Of a DNA stretch of 64,000 nt, positions 44,980-52,326 are shown piece by piece; the stretch's first letter is position 1; every line of letters begins with the position of its first letter. Source of the stretch: Pseudomonas soli (lineage in GTDB: Bacteria; Pseudomonadota; Gammaproteobacteria; Pseudomonadales; Pseudomonadaceae). Position numbers and translations under genes: made by a program. The stretch is from positions 30,516 to 94,515 of the forward strand of contig NZ_FOEQ01000007.1 of NCBI RefSeq assembly GCF_900110655.1, written 5' to 3'. The notes beneath the pieces were generated by a model. The model was not told the origin of the DNA and made no database searches. It saw only the letters and a program-made list of their open reading frames with translations.

Positions 44980-46622
44980 GCGGCCACCTGGTGCGGGTGC
45001 CAGCCAGGGTGGCCCTGCACGTAGCGCACGGCCGGCAGTTGCAAGGGTGCCAGGGCCCAGCCCGGCGCCTGGCGGGTCAGCCAGGCTTCGAGGGTCTGCC
45101 ACAAGGGGGCGCCGGCCTGGGCATCGAAGTGCAGGCCAAAGGTGCGGCACAGGCCCTCGACGGGTTGCAGGCCGATGATGCGCTTGCCGTTGGGGCTGTA
45201 GCTGACCTGCCAGTCCTGGCTTTGCCAGCGCGGCAGGTCCTGGCTGTTGTCCAGCAGCAACGGGTCGCCGAACAGTTGCTCGGCGGCGTTTTCCAGCACC
45301 TGCTCGACCTGGCGCGCCGGGGCCTCCACCACCGGAGCGGGATAGCCGCCAGTCAGGCTGATCAGATGCTCGCGGCTGATCGCTTCACCGGCTTGCAGAG
45401 GGTAGTCATAACGCAGACCGGGCAGCAGCACCGGCATGCTCGAATCGTCGGCCAAGGCCTGGTGCAGCAGGCGGTCCCAACTGCCGCCACGGGTATCGCG
45501 GCGCCACAATGTTTCTGGGGCACGGGCCAGCGGCTGGTCGAGCCAGGCGGCATGGCCGCTACGCTGGCGTTGCAACTCGCCGCGCAACTGGTTGGCGCGG
45601 GCCAGGGCCTGGGGGGCGAGGCTGTGCTCGAAGGCCGGGAAGAACCGCGCCTCGAACTGCCATTGGCCGCCTGCCTGGCGGCAGCGCAGGCGAAACGCGC
45701 CACTGGCCCGGCAACCGGCGAACAGCACCGGTACCCGACGGCCGCTGGCCTGGGTGGCCTGCACCGGCGCCGGCCACAGGTCCTGGCCACGGGCGCACAA
45801 CAGCACATCCACCTCGGGTATGCGCTCGGCCAACCACAAGCCCGGGCCGGTGCCGACATCTGCCAGCGCCACCACCAAGTCCGCCTCGCGCCGGGCTTGC
45901 TGGAAGCTCGGTTGCAAGGCTTGGTACCACTGTTTAAGGGAGGCTTTCTGATCCTGTGCATAAGGATCGGTGACGCCGACCACTGCAATGCGCACACCAC
46001 CACGCTGGAACACCTGCAGCCCCTTGACGCCCAGGGCCTTGGCCTGGGCATCGGCCAGGCCGGCACCCAGGGTAATAGAGGAGGACTGGCGATAGAGTCC
46101 GGCACTGCGCTGTGGCCACAGCACGCGTTCATCGCTGCTGACCCGCACCTCGCTGCCCAGCAGTTGGCTGCCCTGGACACCGCTTTCGCCCTGGGTGAGG
46201 TAGGCCAGGCCACTGCCGTTCCAGCATTGGCCGTTCTCCAGGGTCAGGCATTGTTCGCTGCCGGCCTCGCGCCGCAGCTGTTCGAGCAGCGCGGCCAATA
46301 CTGCATAGCCTCCAGTCTGGGCCTGGCCGGCAAGGCCGGCATCGAGCAACGGCGCCAGCTCAAGCTGCCCGGCACTCGCATTCGGCCCGCTCATCCACGG
46401 GGCACGCCCCAGGTGGCTGACCGGGCCGAGGCGCGTGGCCGGTACCACGGCCTGGCCCGGCTGGCGGGCATCGAGGGTATCGGCGACATACAGCAGGTCC
46501 AGCGCGCGGTCGCCAGCGCCACCGGGCATGGGCAGGGCCGAACAGGCGCCGAGCAACGGTGCCAGGGCACCGACACCCATCCAGCTGATCACTTCGCGCC
46601 TGCTCGCCATCGACTCCGCCAT
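44976..46622 (-). CDS. SoxB/5'-nucleotidase-like lipoprotein, catalytic residues missing
   Basis: A 548-residue exported protein related to the SoxB / 5'-nucleotidase metallophosphoesterases. The N-terminus has a twin-arginine pair and lipobox-like end (SRREVISWMGVGALAPLLGAC), shown here to the Cys at about residue 27. Segments align by eye with SoxB, but metal ligands are replaced: DTHAQ becomes DTLDARQ, GGDTWQGS becomes NGQCWNGS, the LSHNG histidine is gone (ALADVG), and GHTHD becomes ARGQD. It may be an inactive binding protein, a chaperone or a secretion substrate. It is the first gene of the gsp operon, behind a Pho box. ATG 46610 (MASRREV) is an equally likely start, with GGCGGAG before it. 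Confidence 0.75.
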   Translation of the reverse strand: MAESMASRREVISWMGVGALAPLLGACSALPMPGGAGDRALDLLYVADTLDARQPGQAVVPATRLGPVSHLGRAPWMSGPNASAGQLELAPLLDAGLAGQAQTGGYAVLAALLEQLRREAGSEQCLTLENGQCWNGSGLAYLTQGESGVQGSQLLGSEVRVSSDERVLWPQRSAGLYRQSSSITLGAGLADAQAKALGVKGLQVFQRGGVRIAVVGVTDPYAQDQKASLKQWYQALQPSFQQARREADLVVALADVGTGPGLWLAERIPEVDVLLCARGQDLWPAPVQATQASGRRVPVLFAGCRASGAFRLRCRQAGGQWQFEARFFPAFEHSLAPQALARANQLRGELQRQRSGHAAWLDQPLARAPETLWRRDTRGGSWDRLLHQALADDSSMPVLLPGLRYDYPLQAGEAISREHLISLTGGYPAPVVEAPARQVEQVLENAAEQLFGDPLLLDNSQDLPRWQSQDWQVSYSPNGKRIIGLQPVEGLCRTFGLHFDAQAGAPLWQTLEAWLTRQAPGWALAPLQLPAVRYVQGHPGWHPHQVAA

Positions 46623-46644
46623 CCCTGTTCACGTAGGGCTCCGG

Positions 46645-46678
46645 ATATTGCGGCGCTTGCGTGACAGTTTGATGGCAG
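46645..46678 (-). promoter_or_regulatory. Pho box and -10 for the gsp operon
   Basis: On the minus strand CTGCCAT CAAA CTGTCAC (46678-46661) matches 12 of 14 defined positions of the PhoB consensus (two CTGTCAT with 4-base spacer). After exactly 10 bases comes CAATAT (46650-46645), a usable -10. Transcription would start about 46638, just before the SoxB-like gene. Confidence 0.75.
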
Positions 46679-46756
46679 AAAACCGACTTTAATTCCAAAA
46701 CAGCGCAGGTTAACGCTTTAGTAATAGCGGTGAGTTTTAAAGGCTGTTTAACAAAT

Positions 46757-46790
46757 CTGACAAACAATCATCATACTTGCCCTCTACATT
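46757..46790 (+). promoter_or_regulatory. Weaker Pho box and -10 for the phoX gene
   Basis: CTGACAA ACAA TCATCAT (46757-46774) matches 9 of 14 PhoB positions. After exactly 10 bases comes TACATT (46785-46790), four of six for -10. The phosphatase start lies 38 bases further on. It is weaker than the box on the other strand, but spacing is the same. Confidence 0.5.
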
Positions 46791-46828
46791 CGCGGTTTCC
46801 TTCAACTCAGCCAAAAAAGGACACCCTG

Positions 46829-48874
46829 ATGAGTCGAGATACCGGCGATAACCTGGACCGCAACCAGAGCGGCAACCTGCCGATGGCCAGTGTCATGGAC
46901 ACCTACCTGAGCCGTCGCTCCGTGGTGCGAGGCAGCCTCGGCGCGGCCATCGCCATGATCGCCGGTGCCGGCCTGACCGGTTGCTTCGACAGCGGTGGCG
47001 GCTCGGATCACGACGATCCAGCGCCGCAGCCGGAGAAGCCCAAACTCAAGCTGGGCTTCAACTCCATCGCCGGCTCGCGCACCGACGCCTGCGTGGTCGC
47101 CGCCGGCTACAGCGCCTACGTGCTGGCCCCTTGGGGCACGCCGTTGAACGCCACCGCCAACCCATGGAAGGCCGACGGCAGCAACACCTCCACCGACCAG
47201 GCCAACGCCATGGGCATGCACCATGACGGCATGCACTTCTTCCCCATCAACGGCAGCTCCAGTGATGGCCTGCTGGCGATCAACTTCGAATACATCGACA
47301 CCGCCGCCCTGCACCCGGCCGGACCCACCACCGTCGCAGGCAAACGCCCGGTCGAAGAGGTGCGCAAGGAGATCAACGCCCATGGCGCCGGCGTGGTGCG
47401 CATCAGCAAGGTCGCCGGGCGCTGGCAGGTGGTCGACAACGACCCGCTCAATCGCCGCTTCACCACCGTCTCGCTGATGGATATCGCAGGCCCCATGCGT
47501 GGCACCGACCACGTCAAGACCAAGTTTTCACCCACCGGCACCCAGTGCCGCGGCACCAACAACAACTGCGGCAACGGCTACACCCCGTGGGGCACCTACC
47601 TGACCTGCGAGGAGAACTGGCCCGGCATCTTCGTCAACAAGGGTGTGCGCCCGGCCGACCAGGTGCGGATCGGCGTCTCTTCGAGCAGTGGCCAGTACAA
47701 GTGGGAAACAGCGGCTGGTGATGCCAGCGAAGTGGCCGGCGAATTCGCCCGCTTCAACATCACCCCCAGCGGCGCCAGCGCCACCGATGACTTCCGCAAC
47801 GAAGCCAGCACCTACGGCTACATCGTCGAGATCGACCCGTACACCAACAACACCCTGGCGGTGAAGCGCACCGCCCTGGGCCGCTTCCGCCATGAAGGCT
47901 GCTGCCCAGGCCTGCCGGTGGCCGGCAAGCCGCTGGTCTGGTACACCGGCGACGACTCCAACAACGAGTACCTGTACAAGTTCGTCTCCGACGCCCTGTG
48001 GGACCCGGCCGACGCCAACCCAGCCGACCGTTTGGCCACCGGCGCCAAGTACATGGACAAGGGCAAGCTGTATGTCGCCCGCTTTGATGCCAACGGCACC
48101 GGCGCGTGGCTGCTGCTCGACGTGGCCACCCCGACCACCGCCGGCAGCACCCTGGGCGCGCAGTTCGGCGACCTGCCGGGCATCATCCTCAACACCCGTG
48201 GCGCTGCCGACGCCGTGGGCGCCACGCCCATGGACCGCCCTGAGTGGACCGCCGTCAACCCGCTCAACGGCGACGTCTACCTGACCCTCACCAACAACAG
48301 CGCGCGCACCGCGGCCAAGGTCGACGCGGCCAACCCACGCGGGCCGAACCGCCACGGCCACATCATCCGCTGGCATGACAGCGACGACCACAAGACCTTC
48401 ACCTGGGACATCTTCGTGTTCGGCGCCAACGCCGCCGGTGCGCCGGACATCAACCGCTCGGGCCTGACCGAACTGAACCAGTTCGCCAGCCCCGACGGCA
48501 TGAGCTTCGATAGCCGCGGCGTGCTGTGGTTCGAGACCGACAACGGCGAAGCCACCCTGACCAGCTACACCAACGACCAGGTGCTGGCAGTGATCCCCAC
48601 CGACCTGGTGGACGCCAACGGCAAGCAGGTCCCGGTCAACGCCACCAACCAGGTGGACCTGCGCCGCTTCTTCGTCGGGCCGAATGGCTGCGAGGTGACG
48701 GGGATTGCCTTCACCCCGGACAACAAGACCATGTTCGTCAACATCCAGCACCCGGACAACTGGCCGAGCACCGACAAGGCCACCGACGTCACGCCGGCCG
48801 GCACCCCGGTGCGGCCACGGGCTTCGACGGTGGTGATCCAGCGTAACGATGGCGGGGAGATCGGCACCGTCTGA
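46829..48874 (+). CDS. PhoX-family alkaline phosphatase
   Basis: A 681-residue exported phosphatase of the PhoX (DUF839) family, which uses iron and calcium to release phosphate from monoesters. The N-terminus carries SRRSVVRGS and a hydrophobic stretch ending LTGC, a Tat signal with lipobox. PhoX signatures include GYTPWGTYLTCEENW (calcium/iron glutamates), RFRHEGCC, YTGDDSNNEYLYKF and SPDGMSFDSRGVLWFET. The ATG at 46829 follows AAAAAAGGA. It lies between the gsp operon and gspK. From memory, P. putida KT2440 secretes a phosphatase called UxpB through its Xcp-type system from a similar cluster; which of the two genes here corresponds to it I cannot settle. Confidence 0.93.
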   Translation: MSRDTGDNLDRNQSGNLPMASVMDTYLSRRSVVRGSLGAAIAMIAGAGLTGCFDSGGGSDHDDPAPQPEKPKLKLGFNSIAGSRTDACVVAAGYSAYVLAPWGTPLNATANPWKADGSNTSTDQANAMGMHHDGMHFFPINGSSSDGLLAINFEYIDTAALHPAGPTTVAGKRPVEEVRKEINAHGAGVVRISKVAGRWQVVDNDPLNRRFTTVSLMDIAGPMRGTDHVKTKFSPTGTQCRGTNNNCGNGYTPWGTYLTCEENWPGIFVNKGVRPADQVRIGVSSSSGQYKWETAAGDASEVAGEFARFNITPSGASATDDFRNEASTYGYIVEIDPYTNNTLAVKRTALGRFRHEGCCPGLPVAGKPLVWYTGDDSNNEYLYKFVSDALWDPADANPADRLATGAKYMDKGKLYVARFDANGTGAWLLLDVATPTTAGSTLGAQFGDLPGIILNTRGAADAVGATPMDRPEWTAVNPLNGDVYLTLTNNSARTAAKVDAANPRGPNRHGHIIRWHDSDDHKTFTWDIFVFGANAAGAPDINRSGLTELNQFASPDGMSFDSRGVLWFETDNGEATLTSYTNDQVLAVIPTDLVDANGKQVPVNATNQVDLRRFFVGPNGCEVTGIAFTPDNKTMFVNIQHPDNWPSTDKATDVTPAGTPVRPRASTVVIQRNDGGEIGTV

Positions 48875-48892
48875 TCGATCAGCTTTCACCTC

Positions 48893-48944
48893 AATCGCGG
48901 GACAAGTCGCATCGGCGCACCGATGCGACTTGTCCCGCGATTTT
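48893..48944. terminator. REP-type 23-bp palindrome, terminator between phoX and gspK
   Basis: AATCGCGGGACAAGTCGCATCGG (48893-48915, shown only here in its first 20: see arms) pairs perfectly over 23 bases with 48920-48942 around a 4-base loop CGCA, and is followed by TTTT. It lies between the convergent phoX and gspK and should end at least the phoX transcript. Confidence 0.9.
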
Positions 48945-48947
48945 GTT

Positions 48948-49913
48948 CTACCAGGCCACCGCCTCCCTGCCCCTGACCCGCACCTGCTGCGCCGGCACCC
49001 GCGCATGCCATTGCACCACGCCCAGCGCCTCGATCTGGAACTGGCTGCGTAGCGTGCGCCCCTCTTCCTCGAACGACAGTTGCAGGACGAAATGGCCGCT
49101 GTTGAGCAGCAACCCTTCGCTCAGCCGGGCGAAGGTCTCGTCATCCACCGCCCCCAGCGCCTGGCGCAACGCCGCGGCATCGACATACCCGGCCGCCGGG
49201 CGGCCACTGATCACGCGGCTGAGCATGGAACGGGAGAACCGCCCTTCGTACATCGCCTCCAGCAACGGCAGGTGCTCCAACCCAAGGGCATTGGCATTGA
49301 GCCGCCAGCCGCTGGTCGACGGCAGCGCGCAGAGCATTCGATAGCGGCCTTGCCGAGCACTGTCCGGCTCCAGCAGCAGGTTGAGTTCACTGGTGTCGAG
49401 CATGGGCTGGTTGGCCGCCAGCCGCGGTGGTTGCTGGCGCAGGTACTGGGCGCTCTCGGCGCCCTGCAGGCGGGCATCGCTATCGGCGTCCAGCCAGTCG
49501 GCCAGGGTATCGACCAGCCGTTCGGCGGCCATGTCATCGCCCAACAGCTGGCGCAACTGGCGCTCGGCCCGTGGGCCATCCTCCCCCAGCAGGGCGTTGA
49601 CGTTGAAGCAGCTGTGCTGGTCGATCACCCGCAACTGCGCCTTGCCGGCGCCAAAGTCGTAGGCCAGCGGCTGCCCGCGAAGGGCCTGCCAGAACAGCGG
49701 GCTGGCGCGCCAGGCCGGATCACGCAGGGCCTGGGAGGCGTAGGCCAGCCCCGCCTGCTCCATAGCCCGTACCTGCACCCGCTGGTGCAACAGGCGCACT
49801 GCGTCCACCTGGCGCCGGCCATCCTCCACCAGCCAGGCCAGCCCCGCTGCCAGCATCGCCAGCACTACCAGCACCATCAGCAGTGCCGCGCCCCGTTGTC
49901 GCCTGCGCCCCAT
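48948..49913 (-). CDS. gspK: Type II secretion minor pseudopilin GspK
   Basis: A 321-residue pseudopilin with leader MGRRRQRG and helix AALLMVLVVLAMLAAGLAWL. It lacks Glu +5, as is usual for GspK. The inserted alpha domain is present (RQLLGDDMAAERLVDTLADWLDAD, in part, with conserved acidic calcium-site residues). GspK caps the pseudopilus tip with GspI and GspJ. It lies apart from the other gsp genes, on the far side of phoX, and diverges from tatA. Confidence 0.92.
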   Translation of the reverse strand: MGRRRQRGAALLMVLVVLAMLAAGLAWLVEDGRRQVDAVRLLHQRVQVRAMEQAGLAYASQALRDPAWRASPLFWQALRGQPLAYDFGAGKAQLRVIDQHSCFNVNALLGEDGPRAERQLRQLLGDDMAAERLVDTLADWLDADSDARLQGAESAQYLRQQPPRLAANQPMLDTSELNLLLEPDSARQGRYRMLCALPSTSGWRLNANALGLEHLPLLEAMYEGRFSRSMLSRVISGRPAAGYVDAAALRQALGAVDDETFARLSEGLLLNSGHFVLQLSFEEEGRTLRSQFQIEALGVVQWHARVPAQQVRVRGREAVAW

Positions 49914-49944
49914 CCCTGTCTTCCCGTGGCTGCTGAAAAGCGTC

Positions 49945-49978
49945 AGTCAACACGCCGGTTGTTGCAGGCAGATGGCAG
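49945..49978 (-). promoter_or_regulatory. Possible Pho box for gspK
   Basis: Minus-strand CTGCCAT CTGC CTGCAAC (49978-49961) matches 10 of 14 PhoB positions. TTGACT (49950-49945) follows after exactly 10 bases but is a poor -10. It overlaps the tatA-facing box by 3 bases. Confidence 0.4.
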
Positions 49979-50009
49979 TCATCTGCCCGTCATCTGCGCA
50001 GGGCAGGAT
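49976..50009 (+). promoter_or_regulatory. Pho box and -10 for tatABC
   Basis: CAGTCAT CTGC CCGTCAT (49976-49993) matches 12 of 14 PhoB positions and is a true 11-base direct repeat. CAGGAT (50004-50009) follows after exactly 10 bases and keeps the key A2 and T6 of the -10. The tatA start lies 39 bases on. Confidence 0.7.
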
Positions 50010-50048
50010 TGGCCTTCTTTTTCTTTGACCTGACAGGAGTGGTCTTAC

Positions 50049-50267
50049 ATGGGTGGCATCGGAATCTGGCAATTGGTGATCGTGCTGTTGATCGTCTTCC
50101 TGCTGTTCGGCACCAAGCGTCTCAAGGGGCTGGGCGGTGATGTGGGCGAGGCGATCCAGGGCTTTCGCAAGTCCATGGGCGGTACTGCTGACAACACTGT
50201 CGAGCAGCCCCCGCAAGTGCTGAACAATCAGCCGGTGCAGCAGACACAAACGGATCGTCAGGCCTGA
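50049..50267 (+). CDS. tatA: Twin-arginine translocase subunit TatA
   Basis: A 72-residue protein with one membrane helix ([19 protein letters not shown]) and the amphipathic helix with [15 protein letters not shown], the TatA signature (FG motif before the amphipathic helix). It begins a tatABC operon beside the PhoX gene, under a Pho box. Most pseudomonads have another tatABC elsewhere, so this is probably a dedicated second set. Its stop overlaps the tatB start (TGATG). Confidence 0.94.
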   Translation: MGGIGIWQLVIVLLIVFLLFGTKRLKGLGGDVGEAIQGFRKSMGGTADNTVEQPPQVLNNQPVQQTQTDRQA

Positions 50268-50554
50268 TGTTCGAGATCGGCTTCACCGAACTGCTGTTGG
50301 TGGGCATCGTCGCCCTGCTGGTGCTCGGCCCCGAGCGCCTGCCGGTGGCGGCGCGGACCCTGGGCCGTGGGCTGGGCCAGGCCCGTCGGGCACTGAATGC
50401 GTTGAAGGCGCAGGTGGAACGGGAGATCGACATGCCCGCCCTGGATGCCGCGCCGTTGCAGCGCCTGGAGCAGGATCTGCGCCAGGGCATCCAGCTCGAC
50501 GCGACGCCGGCCAATGACCCGACACCCGTCGCCCATGCCAAGGAGAGCGCTTGA
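50267..50554 (+). CDS. tatB: Twin-arginine translocase subunit TatB
   Basis: A 95-residue protein starting [21 protein letters not shown] (in part) with the family GPERLP motif and an amphipathic helix rich in Arg. It is shorter than usual TatB (about 140-170) and lacks most of the acidic C-terminal tail. TatB receives Tat signal peptides with TatC. Overlaps exist with tatA and tatC (ATGA). Confidence 0.92.
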   Translation: MFEIGFTELLLVGIVALLVLGPERLPVAARTLGRGLGQARRALNALKAQVEREIDMPALDAAPLQRLEQDLRQGIQLDATPANDPTPVAHAKESA

Positions 50555-51288
50555 TGTCCCTCGCTCTCGACCAGGCGGCGCGCATGCCGCTGACCGATCA
50601 TCTGCGCGACCTGCGCAAGCGCCTGGTGCGCTGCCTGCTAATGATCGCGCTGGTGTTCTGCGGCTTGTTCCCCTTTGCCCAGACGCTGTACACGCACATC
50701 TCCGAACCGCTGCGCCGCTACCTGCCCGAAGGCGCCAGCATGATCGCCACCAGCGTCACCTCGCCGTTTCTTGCGCCATTCAAGCTGACGGCGATGTGCG
50801 CGCTGTTCGTCGCCATGCCGCTGCTGCTGCACCAGGCCTGGGGCTTCATCGCCCCGGGGCTGTACCGCCGCGAACGGCGTATCGCCCTGCCCCTGCTGGT
50901 GTCGAGCATCGTGCTGTTCTATGGCGGCATGGCGTTCGCGTTCTTCCTGGTGTTCCCGATGATGTTCGGTTTCTTCGCCAGTGTGACCCCGGACGGGGTG
51001 GCGATGATGACCGACATCGGCCTGTACCTGGACTTCATCCTGGCGCTGTTTTTGGCGTTCGGCCTGGCCTTCGAGATCCCGGTGGCGACCTTCATCGTGG
51101 TCTGGGCAGGGCTGACCGACGTCGCCACGCTGCGGCGCAGCCGGCCTTATGTGATCGTCGGCTGCTTCGTGGTGGGGATGATCCTGACGCCGCCGGATGT
51201 GTTTTCCCAGACCATGCTGGCGGTGCCGATGTGGGTACTGTTCGAGGTGGGGTTGCTGGCGTGTGGGTTGATGCGCCGGGCGGAGTAA
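50554..51288 (+). CDS. tatC: Twin-arginine translocase subunit TatC
   Basis: A 244-residue protein with six membrane helices. The N-terminus MPLTDHLRDLRKRLVRC has the HLxELRxRL signal-binding pattern, and FQAWGFIAPGLYRRE is represented as HQAWGFIAPGLYRRER. The ATG at 50554 overlaps the tatB stop; an upstream TTG is not needed. It is followed by a REP palindrome. Confidence 0.96.
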   Translation: MSLALDQAARMPLTDHLRDLRKRLVRCLLMIALVFCGLFPFAQTLYTHISEPLRRYLPEGASMIATSVTSPFLAPFKLTAMCALFVAMPLLLHQAWGFIAPGLYRRERRIALPLLVSSIVLFYGGMAFAFFLVFPMMFGFFASVTPDGVAMMTDIGLYLDFILALFLAFGLAFEIPVATFIVVWAGLTDVATLRRSRPYVIVGCFVVGMILTPPDVFSQTMLAVPMWVLFEVGLLACGLMRRAE

Positions 51289-51302
51289 AGCTGTACCGGC
51301 CT

Positions 51303-51378
51303 TATCGCGGGGCAAGCCCGCTCCCACGCCAATCGCACATTTGCACACTCTGCGGGGGAGCGGGCTTGCCCCGCGATA
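51303..51378. terminator. REP palindrome between tatC and the DUF3077 gene
   Basis: Perfect 23-base arms (51303-51325 and 51356-51378) with core CGCGGGGCAAGCCCGCTCCC, separated by a 30-base loop. It lies between convergent genes and may stop transcription from both sides. Confidence 0.85.
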
Positions 51379-51389
51379 GGGCCATCAGC

Positions 51390-51629
51390 TCAACCAGAAC
51401 GGTTCAACCCCACCTCCATGTCATCGATCAGCGCCTTGGCCATGGCGCTGAGGATCCGCGCCGAGCTGCCGGCCAGCAGGTCACCCTCCATTTCCGCCTC
51501 GCAAGTCAGGTGGCGGATGCAGCCGAGCAGCACCGACAACTCGCTGAAAGCGTCCTCGAAGGAAACACCCGGTTCGACCTTGAACAGGTCCAGGCAGACC
51601 GTGCGACCTGCAGTATGTCCGCGAGTCAT
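51390..51629 (-). CDS. DUF3077 protein
   Basis: A 79-residue small protein with the DUF3077 pattern: a short strand (TVCLDLFKVEPGVSFEDAF, in part), then a helix SELSVLLGCIRHLT and a second helix ARILSAMAKALIDDME. Families of this type are common in Pseudomonas and have no known function. Its start overlaps the DUF6124 stop by 4 bases, so the pair is translationally coupled. Confidence 0.78.
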   Translation of the reverse strand: MTRGHTAGRTVCLDLFKVEPGVSFEDAFSELSVLLGCIRHLTCEAEMEGDLLAGSSARILSAMAKALIDDMEVGLNRSG

Positions 51630-51865
51630 GGTCGCAGCTCCGGTTTGTGTTCGAGCAGGGCGCAGGCCAGTTGGCCGAGGTAGTCGCTGGCGGTGAACAG
51701 ACGGTCCTGAACTTCACCGGGTTCGGTCTGGAAGTAGATATCGAGCACATCGGAAATGGCAGTGGCTACCTCGACGGCGGCGGCCATCGCCTCCTCGCGG
51801 GCGAGCGTGGGACGGATACTGATAAAGGGTGCGAGACGGGGTGGGTCAGGTACGCGTTTTTTCAT
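51626..51865 (-). CDS. DUF6124 protein
   Basis: A 79-residue small protein with basic N-terminus (MKKRVPDPP) and a helix-rich core (ATAISDVLDIYF ... DYLGQLACALLEHKP), matching the DUF6124 family of Pseudomonas. No function is known. It is the first gene of the pair with DUF3077. The ribosome binding site (GAAGGAAC) 8 bases before the ATG is part of a large structured leader and can be paired away. Confidence 0.78.
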   Translation of the reverse strand: MKKRVPDPPRLAPFISIRPTLAREEAMAAAVEVATAISDVLDIYFQTEPGEVQDRLFTASDYLGQLACALLEHKPELRP

Positions 51866-52071
51866 TGGGAAGTTCCTTCGTGATTAACAGGAACCGCCAC
51901 TTGATCGTTCTCACATGATTGGGTGGCAGCCGTACACGGAGTGAGAACCCGGTCACGAAGAAAACCGGTCAGGCAGAACCTGCCCGCGCACGGCTGCCAT
52001 AGCAGAGCGGCGTTCTTCGTGATGCGGGTTCTCACACCCTGTCACCACAATGTGGCGACCCGGTGAAGTTA
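51866..52071 (-). promoter_or_regulatory. Structured leader of the DUF6124 gene, candidate RNA switch
   Basis: Reading the minus strand 5' to 3': A = GTGAGAACCC (52035-52026) and CACGAAGAA (52021-52013); D = TGGCAGCCGT (51999-51990); a small GGCAG/CTGCC hairpin (51984-51972); B = TTCTTCGTG (51962-51954) and GGGTTCTCAC (51950-51941); D' = ACGGCTGCCA (51933-51924); C = GTGAGAAC (51914-51907) and CACGAAGGAA (51882-51873). A pairs with B over 19 bases. B can instead pair with C (8 bases plus 7-10 bases), and the second part of C overlaps the Shine-Dalgarno. D-D' is a perfect 10-base helix crossing either. So translation could be on (A-B) or off (B-C). Confidence 0.65.
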
Positions 52072-52094
52072 TCCCTGGGGTCTTTCCCCGACAA
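52066..52094 (-). promoter_or_regulatory. Possible promoter of the DUF6124 leader
   Basis: Minus-strand TTGTCG (52094-52089) and TAACTT (52071-52066) are 17 bases apart. Matches are modest, but transcription would start about 52059, shortly before the structured block. From 52095 to 52245 I see nothing else clear. Confidence 0.35.
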
Positions 52095-52249
52095 CGCGCC
52101 AGCTTCCGGCAAGCACGTAGGATAGTTCCCAAGCTTTTCCGGTTGAAGCATTTGGTTTCAAGTTCGGAAATGTCCGACAGGAGATTTGGGGGACGGGGCG
52201 TTCATCGATAGGCGCCAAATCTCTATCGATATTCATCCCCATCGACACA

Positions 52250-52297
52250 CTAATACAGACCAGTGGTATTGACCTGGTATTAAAGTGGTATTAGTTT
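52250..52297 (+). promoter_or_regulatory. Operator repeats and promoter of the nag operon
   Basis: TGGTATT occurs three times with exact 11-base period (52264-52270, 52275-52281, 52286-52292). CTAATAC (52250-52256, within a matching inverted copy) pairs with GTATTAG (52288-52294). A -35 TTGACC (52269-52274) and TAGTTT (52292-52297), 17 bases apart, lie within these repeats. This is a natural operator for the GntR-type repressor encoded 30 bases downstream. Confidence 0.55.
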
Positions 52298-52326
52298 TCA
52301 TCCCACAACAATACCGGACACCGCCC

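Noticed and set aside
52264..52292. CRISPR-like direct repeats
   Set aside because: The repeated unit is only 7 bases with 4-base spacers, inside a promoter; it fits an operator.
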